From an uncultured Sphingobacteriaceae bacterium (lineage in GTDB: Bacteria > Bacteroidota > Bacteroidia > Sphingobacteriales > Sphingobacteriaceae): a DNA stretch of 5,493 bases. Location of the stretch: contig CALNCF010000018.1 of the NCBI GenBank assembly GCA_937875035.1, forward strand, positions 1 through 5,493, given 5' to 3'. Within the stretch, counting starts at the first letter, position 1. Each line of letters opens with the position of its first letter. Shown in pieces: positions 1 through 5,493 of this stretch. The position numbers and the translations under genes were made by a program. The notes under the pieces were generated by a model. The model ran no database searches. It had not been told where the DNA came from and saw only the letters and a program-made list of their open reading frames with translations.

Positions 1-2172
1 AAAGCACAGATCCTGTTCGATAATAAATTCAAGCTGGCAAACGGACCTGCTCCTGTAACGGTGAACGCGGTTCCTTTGGATGGAAAGATTGTTCTGGCGC
101 TTGAGGTTACGCACAAAACAGAAAGATATGATGAAATGGAGCTTGATAATGAAAGCTTATCATCTTTCAGGTATACATTCCAGGGTTATAAGATCTATCA
201 GCTTAGAAATTCAAGCGTGAATGACCTGAGCAATCCTACAGATGCTGTGGAGATCTTCCAGGTGGATGTACGTGACTCAGTGACGAAAATCATTAACCAG
301 GTATACGACGCATCTACTTCTCACTTCAATGCTTATGTGATGGTAGAAGGAAAGAATCTGGGTATCCGCCACATCTTCGATGTAACGAAAGATGCATTTG
401 CAAGAACTGCGGATAATGCAATTGTGAATCAAAAGCCGTATTACTTCACGGTAATTCCTTATGGTTTCTCAGGCGCAAGTCCATATACGAAATACCTGCC
501 AAGCCGTATCACCAATGTATATACTGTGGTGCCACGTAAGCCATTGCTGAACGGAACGACCAGTCTGAACATTGCTTCAGGTGTGCCGATGACTAAATAT
601 GATGGTGCCGGAAATGGTGGAAACGTATTGGATATTACTCCTGAATCAGAGGCAGAGATCGTTGCAAATGTGAAAGCATCGAATGTGAAATACCAGTTAG
701 GTAAAGGCCCGGTTACGATCAGGGTATACGATCCGAAGCTGATCCCTGATATGAACTTCAAGATTGTTTTCAGGGCAGATATGAAGGGATATCAACTTCT
801 GAATGCAGACAATGGAAACCTGCTGATGGAGTCTGATACAACCTATGACATGAATAACCAGCTTACCGATAATGAGCAGATCGCAGAGGTCAGAACCGTG
901 GATGGCTTGGGAAGGATCACGAAGAGAGTGCCGTTAGGATTCACGATCAAGGCGAACAACACGGTAAGAAGTCCTGGTGTAAGCAGTAGAGATAATAACG
1001 GCTTCCTGGAAGCAACGCTGACCTATACTGATCCAAACAAAGGATGGTTAGCGGGAATTTCGAATGAGGAAACTGCCTGGATCGACGGAGGTATTGCTTT
1101 AGATACAGCAGGTGTGTACCAAAATGTTCTTTCCGGAACATGGGCTCCATACCGTGTGATCAAAGCTGTTGCCAACAATACGCCATGCTTCGATGCGATC
1201 TCAAGAACGCAAAGTATATTACAGAATACAGCGAGTGTAGACATTGTCTTCACATCAGACAGTAGTAAATGGTCACATTGTGTGGTTGTTGAAAGTAATA
1301 ATGGTGCAGAGATCGATCCGGTGAATGGTCAGAAACGACTGAACCTGAGATCCGACGATATTGGCTATGGAGTGGGCAGAGGCCGTTTCCCTGGTTATGC
1401 AATTAACATGGAAACAGGTGAGCGTCTGAACATCTTCTTCGCTGAAGCATCTGCATTGGTAAATGACAATGGTAACGACATGTTATTCAATCCGTCTACC
1501 AACCGTTCGGCGAACAGAACCGGTGGTCGTCATTTTATCTATGTTCACTCTACGAAATACGATTCATGTAAAACGATCTATAATGCGCTTGTTGGTCCGG
1601 GTAACGATATTAAGAACCCGCCATTAGCAGGAAAAAGAGCAATGTACGCTGCTGTACAGTGGGTATCAGTACCTGCTACCGTACCGCACACTACATTCCT
1701 CGACACGGATGCAAGAGTACGCTTACGTGTAGCTAAACCGTATGTTAATTATGTTGGTGATGGATCAAATGCTGGTGCTCCAAGCTATACCTTCAACACC
1801 AAGGAAGTTATCGGACGCAGATATGGCTCTGAAAGCGAAAACAATGAAAATGCATTGGATGCGATCAGAATTGTTCCTAATCCATACTATGCGAATTCAG
1901 GTTATGAAGCCAGTGCGAACGACTTTAAAGTAAGATTCTCAAACTTACCTGTAAACGCAACAATCTCGATCTTTACTGCAGGTGGAACACTTGTAAGAAG
2001 ACTGACAAAGAGCGATGCAGATATTTCATATTTAGATTGGGACTTACAAAACAGCAACCGTATTCCGATTGCGAGTGGAATGTACATTATCCACGTAAAA
2101 GCGGATGGATGGGGTGAAAAGACCCTGAAGTGGTTTGCCGTAATGAGGCCTGTTAGCTTTGATAACTTTTAA
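1..2172 (+). CDS. Large secreted/surface protein with T9SS-like C-terminal domain, 5'-truncated by window edge
   Basis: The frame is open from the first base with no stop, so the GTG at 61 is an internal codon and the true start is upstream; 723 codons plus the stop are visible. Numbering residues from base 1, an FN3-like stretch lies around 60-157 (FQGYKIYQL, then PYYFTVIPYGF). A long middle region carries GTWAPYR near 382 and GYAINMETGERLN at 465-477, which I recall as recurrent in large Bacteroidota exported proteins. The last ~100 residues (about 620-723) form a beta-sandwich-like tail: IVPNPYY, a strand-rich segment, LDWDL, then IPIASGMYIIHV (688-699) and GEKTLKWFAVMRP. This resembles type IX sorting (Por_Secre_tail) or FlgD-Ig-like domains. 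Its role is probably cell-surface or extracellular; no enzymatic motif is visible. A PorV-family gene starts 22 bases downstream, so co-transcription is likely. The family assignment is from memory of similar proteins, and the molecular function is unknown. Confidence 0.88.
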   Translation, partial: KAQILFDNKFKLANGPAPVTVNAVPLDGKIVLALEVTHKTERYDEMELDNESLSSFRYTFQGYKIYQLRNSSVNDLSNPTDAVEIFQVDVRDSVTKIINQVYDASTSHFNAYVMVEGKNLGIRHIFDVTKDAFARTADNAIVNQKPYYFTVIPYGFSGASPYTKYLPSRITNVYTVVPRKPLLNGTTSLNIASGVPMTKYDGAGNGGNVLDITPESEAEIVANVKASNVKYQLGKGPVTIRVYDPKLIPDMNFKIVFRADMKGYQLLNADNGNLLMESDTTYDMNNQLTDNEQIAEVRTVDGLGRITKRVPLGFTIKANNTVRSPGVSSRDNNGFLEATLTYTDPNKGWLAGISNEETAWIDGGIALDTAGVYQNVLSGTWAPYRVIKAVANNTPCFDAISRTQSILQNTASVDIVFTSDSSKWSHCVVVESNNGAEIDPVNGQKRLNLRSDDIGYGVGRGRFPGYAINMETGERLNIFFAEASALVNDNGNDMLFNPSTNRSANRTGGRHFIYVHSTKYDSCKTIYNALVGPGNDIKNPPLAGKRAMYAAVQWVSVPATVPHTTFLDTDARVRLRVAKPYVNYVGDGSNAGAPSYTFNTKEVIGRRYGSESENNENALDAIRIVPNPYYANSGYEASANDFKVRFSNLPVNATISIFTAGGTLVRRLTKSDADISYLDWDLQNSNRIPIASGMYIIHVKADGWGEKTLKWFAVMRPVSFDNF

Positions 2173-2194
2173 TTAACCTAATTGACTAATTAGT

Positions 2195-3235
2195 ATGAGA
2201 CACTTTTATAGATTAACATATATAGCTCTTTTATCTGCTGTTCCATTTATGGCAACAGCAGGTGACGAGAGAGCGGGAACTGCGGGAGCTTCAGAGCTTC
2301 TCATTAATCCCTGGGCGAGAAGTTCAGGGTTCGGGGGAATGAATACTGCGATGGTGAGAGGGGTAGAGTCAATGAACGGAAATATCGGTGGTCTTTCATT
2401 CCCCAAGAAGACGGAAGTGGTATTTACACATACGAACTGGCTTTCCGGATCGGGTGTGAACATCAATGCATTCGGTCTTAGCCAGAAAGTGGGCGCTTCC
2501 GGAGCATTAGGTGTTTCCGTGATGTCTGTAGACTTTGGCGATATCGATATCACAACCTACGACAGACCTGAAGGTGGGATTGGAAAGTATTCTCCCCAGT
2601 TCATCAACTTCGCGGTAGGGTATTCCAAAACCTTCTCTAACAGTATTCACGGAGGGGTGTTGGTAAGAAGCTTAACCGAATCAGTTGCGAACTCTAAGGC
2701 GCAAGGCATCGTATTCGATGCAGGTATCCAGTATACCGCCGGCGAAGACGATAAGATCAAATTCGGCATCGGTATCCGTAACGTAGGCTTGCAGATGATC
2801 GTGAGCGGCGATGGTCTTGCATACGACTTCACCGATCCTGCTACCGGCAGAAACTACAAGGCGTTTAAGAAAGCGCAATCTTTCGAGGTTCCGTCATTAT
2901 TAAACATTGGTGGTTCTTACGATTTCAAATTAACAGAAGATCACCGCCTGACCGTATTAGGAAACTTTACATCCAACTCATTCTCCGGGAACCAGATCGG
3001 TCTTGGTGCTGAGTACGGATTCAAAAAATTCTTAATGCTGCGTGGTGGTTACAATGCAGAAAGCGAAAACCTGGATCCGTCTAAAAGCCTGAACGTACAT
3101 AACGGGATTTCCTGTGGTGGTACCTTCGAAGTTCCTTTGAACGACAGAGGCATGACATTCGGTATCGATTACTCGTATCGTGTAACTCACCTGTTCAACG
3201 GTACGCACACTTTCGGAGCAAGAATTACTTTATAA
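2195..3235 (+). CDS. PorV/PorQ-family outer-membrane beta-barrel protein
   Basis: This 346-residue protein starts with a signal peptide: a short basic start (MRHFYR), a hydrophobic core, and a signal peptidase I site AxA (A20-T21-A22) before GDERAG. The mature N-terminus, with GTAGASELLINPWARSSGFGGMN and then NGNIGGLSF, matches the hallmark start of PorV/PorQ proteins, usually AGxxGxxFL..., GMGG and NPAGLA. The rest alternates hydrophobic and polar residues with many Gly/Asn turns and ends in FGARITL, as expected of a barrel of the FadL-like fold. PorV is the shuttle/attachment component of the type IX secretion system that carries cargo to the sortase-like PorU. This copy is somewhat shorter than canonical PorV, so I call it a family member or paralog and give no symbol. 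The leader (2173-2194) is A/T-rich with no Shine-Dalgarno, normal for Bacteroidota. The T9SS-like gene directly upstream suggests a cargo/partner pair. Family is firm; exact role is inferred. Confidence 0.9.
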   Translation: MRHFYRLTYIALLSAVPFMATAGDERAGTAGASELLINPWARSSGFGGMNTAMVRGVESMNGNIGGLSFPKKTEVVFTHTNWLSGSGVNINAFGLSQKVGASGALGVSVMSVDFGDIDITTYDRPEGGIGKYSPQFINFAVGYSKTFSNSIHGGVLVRSLTESVANSKAQGIVFDAGIQYTAGEDDKIKFGIGIRNVGLQMIVSGDGLAYDFTDPATGRNYKAFKKAQSFEVPSLLNIGGSYDFKLTEDHRLTVLGNFTSNSFSGNQIGLGAEYGFKKFLMLRGGYNAESENLDPSKSLNVHNGISCGGTFEVPLNDRGMTFGIDYSYRVTHLFNGTHTFGARITL

Positions 3236-3242
3236 AAATTTA

Positions 3243-3250
3243 TACATTTG
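3243..3250 (+). promoter_or_regulatory. Possible Bacteroidota -7 promoter box (TACATTTG)
   Basis: TACATTTG matches the Bacteroidota primary-sigma -7 consensus TAnnTTTG at every fixed position and lies 8 bases after the stop of the PorV-family gene. I do not see a good -33 TTG/TTTG element at the usual spacing, so this is only a candidate. If used, transcription would start at about 3254-3257, right at the foot of the hairpin, and would read into greA. The box also lies inside a small inverted repeat (ATACA-TT-TGTAT, 3242-3253). Confidence 0.3.
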
Positions 3251-3256
3251 TATGAT

Positions 3257-3297
3257 AAAGGAAGGCTGTATGCAAATACAGTCTTCTTTTATTTTCA
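3257..3297 (+). terminator. Rho-independent terminator hairpin after the PorV-family gene
   Basis: A 15-pair stem joins 3257-3271 to 3276-3290, with G-T wobbles at 3260/3287 and 3265/3282, closed by a GCAA (GNRA) tetraloop at 3272-3275. The core is CTGTAT/ATACAG. The 3' arm ends in TCTTCTTTT and runs on as ATTTTC, giving a T-rich tract. It begins about 21 bases after the stop codon at 3233-3235, the usual position for the terminator of the upstream transcription unit. Because greA starts only 31 bases later, the hairpin could also act within a greA leader. Confidence 0.75.
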
Positions 3298-3313
3298 TAG
3301 ATATTGATAGGAT

Positions 3314-3319
3314 AGGAGA
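3314..3319 (+). promoter_or_regulatory. Shine-Dalgarno-like site for greA (AGGAGA)
   Basis: AGGAGA lies 8 bases before the ATG at 3328, inside an otherwise A/T-rich leader. It supports this ATG as the greA start. Such sites are uncommon in Bacteroidota, where most genes, including the PorV-family gene here, lack one. Confidence 0.5.
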
Positions 3320-3327
3320 TTTTAATA

Positions 3328-3801
3328 ATGGCAGAGTTTACTTACTTCACCCAGGAAGGGTTAGAGAAACTGAAAGAAGAGTTGATTCAGTTGAAATCAC
3401 AAGGAAGAGCGAATATTGCAAAGCAGATCGCAGAAGCGCGCGACAAAGGAGATTTGTCGGAAAATGCAGAATACGATGCGGCTAAGGAAGCGCAGGGTTT
3501 GCTGGAGCTGAAAATTTCCAAACTGGAAGAGGTATTGGGTAATGCACGAATTATCGACGAGTCGAAGCTGGATACAAGCAAGGTGCTTGCCTTGTCAATT
3601 GTAAAAATCCGTAACGTAAAGAACGGGGCAGAAATGTCGTACCAGTTAGTATCTGAAAAAGAAGCAGACCTGAAATCGGGTAAGATCTCGATCAAATCAC
3701 CTATTGCTAAGGGCTTATTGGGTAAGTCGGTGGGTGATAAAACAGAGATCACTGTTCCGAGCGGAGTGATCGAATTTGAAATTATTGAAATATCAAGATA
3801 A
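3328..3801 (+). CDS. greA: Transcription elongation factor GreA
   Basis: GreA binds the RNA polymerase secondary channel and stimulates cleavage of the backtracked transcript's 3' end, rescuing stalled complexes. The 157-residue length is essentially that of E. coli GreA (158). The N-terminal coiled coil (about residues 1-75) carries the signature EARDKGDLSENAEYDAAKE; the acidic tip residues that act at the polymerase active site are D42 and E45. The C-terminal FKBP-like domain shows the typical SPIAKGLLGKSVGDKTEI and IEFEIIEI segments. The ATG start is backed by an AGGAGA 8 bases upstream and by the canonical N-terminus (MAEFTYFTQEGLEKLKEEL). Its stop overlaps the start of the HIT gene by one base (TAATG), so the two are translationally linked. 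A terminator hairpin sits just upstream, so the pair is probably expressed from its own promoter. Confidence 0.98.
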   Translation: MAEFTYFTQEGLEKLKEELIQLKSQGRANIAKQIAEARDKGDLSENAEYDAAKEAQGLLELKISKLEEVLGNARIIDESKLDTSKVLALSIVKIRNVKNGAEMSYQLVSEKEADLKSGKISIKSPIAKGLLGKSVGDKTEITVPSGVIEFEIIEISR

Positions 3802-4193
3802 TGGCCACTATCTTCTCCAAAATCATTGACCGGGAAATTCCCGCGCATATTGTAGCCGAAACAGATCAGTTCCTGGCTTTCCTGGATGTGAACCCGGTGT
3901 CGAAAGGGCACACGCTGGTGATCCCCAAGAAAGAAACCGATTACATTTTCGATATGGATAATGAAGAGTACGCAGCCCTGATGCTGTTCGCGAAGCTGGT
4001 AGCGCAGGCGATCAAAAAAGTGGTGCCCTGTACTAAGGTAGGGATCGCGGTGGTCGGCCTGGAAGTGCCGCATGCGCACGTTCACCTGGTGCCGATGAAC
4101 CAGGTTTCAGATATGAACTTTTCCGGCCCGAGAGTGGTAATGACTCCCGAAGAATATGCAAGCTTGGCTGCCGGGATCCGTGCCGCCTTTTAA
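3801..4193 (+). CDS. HIT-family (histidine triad) nucleotide-binding/hydrolase protein
   Basis: This 130-residue protein has the full HIT fold signature. The N-terminus ATIFSKIIDREIPAHIVAE is followed by FLDVNPVSKGHTLVIPK, and the histidine triad HAHVHLVP has H91, H93 and H95; the middle His normally acts as nucleophile on the nucleotide phosphate. Length and layout fit the Hint/HinT branch, which hydrolyses nucleoside phosphoramidates and related adenylates, though the substrate cannot be told from sequence. The N-terminal Cys pair (CIFC) that binds zinc in many HIT proteins is absent; this protein has TIFS there. The ATG shares a base with the greA stop, which fixes the start and implies co-expression with greA, a pairing I recall from other Bacteroidota. 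The 3' end overlaps the convergent ruvC by 4 bases. Confidence 0.96.
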   Translation: MATIFSKIIDREIPAHIVAETDQFLAFLDVNPVSKGHTLVIPKKETDYIFDMDNEEYAALMLFAKLVAQAIKKVVPCTKVGIAVVGLEVPHAHVHLVPMNQVSDMNFSGPRVVMTPEEYASLAAGIRAAF

Positions 4194-4750
4194 GGCTTGA
4201 TCACCTTCCCCGGGTTGTCGGTCAGAAAGGCTTTCCAGCCGGTATGCTTTTTATCTCCGGAATCACCTAAATCCTTTTGCAGGAAATGACATACAGCTGC
4301 CGCGAGTCCGTCGGTGGCATCGAGATAAGCCGATTCTTCCTTAAACAATAAAAGCTTCTTAAGCATGGCTGATACCTGCTCCTTGGAAGCATTTCCGTTG
4401 CCTGTAATCGATTGCTTGATCTTTTTCGGGGAATATTCCACAATAGGAATATTCCGGTAGAGTGCCGCAGCCATACTTACTCCCTGTGCCCGGCCCAGCT
4501 TCAGCATCGACTGTACGTTCTTGCCGAAGAAGGGAGCTTCTACCGCTACGAAATCAGGCTTGTGCTCTTCGATGATATCGAGGACGCCTTCGAATATCTT
4601 CTTAAGCTTCATCGGGTGGTCATCGGTCTTGCCCATCTTGATCACACCCAGCTTGATCAGCTTCATCTGCGTTCCCTGCGTGTGTATCAGTCCGTATCCG
4701 GTAACGGATGTTCCGGGGTCTATTCCTAAAATGATCTGTTCTTTCTTCAT
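4190..4750 (-). CDS. ruvC: Holliday junction resolvase RuvC
   Basis: RuvC is the endonuclease that cuts Holliday junctions symmetrically in the RuvABC branch-migration/resolution complex. The 186-residue protein has the RNase H-like fold with all four metal-binding acidic residues: D11 in ILGIDPGTSVTGYG, E71 in VAVEAPFFGKN, and D144 and D147 in YLDATDGLAAAVCH. The YSPKKIKQSITGNGNASKEQV segment (about 106-125) is the typical DNA-contacting region. The length exceeds E. coli RuvC (173) because of a C-terminal tail ending SGDKKHTGWKAFLTDNPGKV, which I believe is common in Bacteroidota. It starts at ATG (complement of 4748-4750), where the protein opens with the standard N-terminus; no strong Shine-Dalgarno is visible. 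It converges on the HIT gene, sharing 4190-4193, and is divergent from the membrane-protein gene to the right. ruvA and ruvB are not in this window. Confidence 0.98.
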   Translation of the reverse strand: MKKEQIILGIDPGTSVTGYGLIHTQGTQMKLIKLGVIKMGKTDDHPMKLKKIFEGVLDIIEEHKPDFVAVEAPFFGKNVQSMLKLGRAQGVSMAAALYRNIPIVEYSPKKIKQSITGNGNASKEQVSAMLKKLLLFKEESAYLDATDGLAAAVCHFLQKDLGDSGDKKHTGWKAFLTDNPGKVIKP

Positions 4751-4790
4751 TCCACCATGCTATCAAGGCTTAAAAATAGAGATCGCGCTT

Positions 4791-4800
4791 CAAATTTTTG
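4791..4800. promoter_or_regulatory. Candidate divergent promoter core between ruvC and the membrane-protein gene
   Basis: CAAATTTTTG sits in the roughly 75-base divergent region. Read on either strand it gives a near match to the Bacteroidota -7 box TAnnTTTG: AATTTTTG on plus and AAAATTTG on minus, each with five of the six fixed bases. Another near match, TAATTTG (one base short), overlaps at 4801-4807. No convincing -33 element is seen on either side, so this is a weak call resting mainly on position: both flanking genes need a promoter here. Confidence 0.2.
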
Positions 4801-4826
4801 TAATTTGCCGCATATATTTATGACGC

Positions 4827-5493
4827 TTGGGCATTACCACAAAACATAAAAGGATATATACCTGGCTATTCAAGGCGCTCATCCTGACCCTTACCATGGG
4901 GTATATCCTTTACCAGCTGAAGAGTCCTTCTACCCGGGAACAATTCAGCCGGGTCAGCCTGGTGCTCACTTCTCCTGGCGCAATATTGATCCTGTTGCTG
5001 GTATTATTCATGATGCTTCTGAATAATATGGCAGAAGCCTGGAAGTGGAACTACCTGGTGAACAAGGTCCAGAGGTTGTCGTTTCGAAAGGCGCTCTCGG
5101 CAGTGTTTGCCGGGGCGAGCATTGGTGTATTCACGCCTAATAATCTGGGAGAATTTGGCGGAAGGATCTTATACCTTGAAGAAGAGCACCGGGTACAGGG
5201 TGTGCTCATCACCTTCCTGTCTTCCATCTCCCAGATGGTGATCACCATCACCGTGGGGCTATTGGCTTTCATCCCGTTTTACCTGTATGTGCTGCCGCAG
5301 CAGGTATTGGATCCTTGCTGGGTAACTGCCGCGATATTGATCCTGGTAATTTTGGTGATCATATTGTTTTTAAACATTCATAAGGCAGGTGATCTCCTCT
5401 TACATTTTTCCTTTTTTCAGAAGCGCAGCCGTTACCTGGTTTTCCTGCGGGAATACAGCTCGTCTGATCTGGCATATACGCTGTTCCTGTCGC
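4827..5493 (+). CDS. Flippase-like / lysylphosphatidylglycerol synthase TM-domain membrane protein, 3'-truncated by window edge
   Basis: One frame is open from just after a TGA at 4821-4823 to the window end (222 full codons if it starts at TTG 4827) and encodes a multi-pass inner-membrane protein. Numbering from that TTG, hydrophobic segments lie at about 13-31, 50-67, 122-147 (VLITFLSSISQMVITITVGLL) and near 155-175. The motif AGASIGVFTPNNLGEFGGR (95-113), preceded by NNMAEAWKW (66-74), is typical of the LPG_synthase_TM/UPF0104 family, the membrane part of MprF-like and other flippase-like proteins. The lipid or glycan substrate is unknown. The start is uncertain. TTG 4827 is the only ordinary alternative start codon upstream; the first in-frame ATG (4896) falls inside the first membrane helix. 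An ATG at 4820 is in another frame and would join only after a one-base deletion in the A-run 4841-4844. The gene is divergent from ruvC. Confidence 0.85.
   Translation, partial: MGITTKHKRIYTWLFKALILTLTMGYILYQLKSPSTREQFSRVSLVLTSPGAILILLLVLFMMLLNNMAEAWKWNYLVNKVQRLSFRKALSAVFAGASIGVFTPNNLGEFGGRILYLEEEHRVQGVLITFLSSISQMVITITVGLLAFIPFYLYVLPQQVLDPCWVTAAILILVILVIILFLNIHKAGDLLLHFSFFQKRSRYLVFLREYSSSDLAYTLFLS

Noticed and set aside
459..1253. Several 60-100 codon minus-strand frames opposite the large surface-protein gene
   Set aside because: They are all antisense to one continuous, well-supported coding frame, and none has a recognisable motif.
2179..2194. CTAATT repeat and CTAATTAG palindrome in the gap before the PorV-family gene
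   Set aside because: In a 22-base A/T-rich leader such short symmetry is expected by chance, and an operator between two co-transcribed genes is unlikely.
3252..3485. A 77-codon plus-strand frame starting inside the terminator region
   Set aside because: It begins within the hairpin and overlaps the start of greA in another frame; the product is low-complexity and Arg-rich, without family features.
3387..4085. A 232-codon open frame on the minus strand opposite greA and the HIT gene
   Set aside because: It is antisense to two unmistakable conserved genes, straddles their junction, matches no family I recognise, and has no promoter or leader of its own. It is best explained by codon bias of the plus-strand genes.
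4751..4762. Upstream ATG on the minus strand (complement of 4755-4757) reading ATG-GTG-GAA-TGA just before ruvC
   Set aside because: It encodes only three codons and is in another frame than ruvC; too short to be more than chance, although its stop overlaps the ruvC start.
4412..4823. Plus-strand frames of about 100 codons opposite ruvC
   Set aside because: They mirror the ruvC coding sequence, which carries all four catalytic acidic residues; the products look like reverse-frame translations.
5051..5272. A 73-codon minus-strand frame opposite the last gene
   Set aside because: The plus-strand frame shows membrane helices and the FTPNNLGEFGGR motif; the minus-strand product has no family features.

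Overview
This window looks like ordinary chromosomal sequence from a member of the Bacteroidota. Three things point there: a type IX secretion (T9SS)-style C-terminal domain next to a PorV/PorQ-family outer-membrane protein, mostly A/T-rich leaders without clear Shine-Dalgarno sequences, and a perfect match to the Bacteroidota -7 promoter box (TAnnTTTG). The order cannot be fixed from the sequence alone; Chitinophagales, Cytophagales or Sphingobacteriales all fit. There are no tRNA or rRNA genes, CRISPR arrays, insertion sequences or prophage genes, and no stretch over 300 bases lacks a gene.

Layout: (1) Positions 1-2172 hold the 3' part of a large gene for a secreted or surface protein. Its reading frame is open through the left window edge, so the real start lies outside. 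It ends in a T9SS-like beta-sandwich domain. (2) After 22 bases comes a PorV/PorQ-family beta-barrel gene (2195-3235) with a clear signal peptide. The two probably form one transcription unit, a surface protein with a dedicated outer-membrane partner. (3) A strong GNRA-loop hairpin followed by a T-rich tract (about 3257-3297) closes that unit. (4) greA (3328-3801) and a HIT-family nucleotide-binding protein (3801-4193) follow, joined by a TAATG stop/start overlap. (5) ruvC lies on the minus strand (4190-4750) and overlaps the end of the HIT gene by 4 bases, tail to tail. (6) A short divergent region of about 75 bases separates ruvC from a plus-strand membrane-protein gene of the lysylphosphatidylglycerol-synthase-TM/flippase-like family, which runs off the right edge.

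Functionally the window has two halves. The left half is cell-surface and secretion biology: a T9SS-type cargo and a PorV-like barrel. The right half is housekeeping: rescue of backtracked RNA polymerase (GreA), a HIT hydrolase and Holliday-junction resolution (RuvC), then a multi-pass membrane protein. I see no convincing new biological system. The points most worth checking are the cargo/PorV-paralog pair, the greA leader with its promoter-like box directly before a terminator hairpin, and the start of the last gene, which either uses TTG or carries a one-base frameshift.
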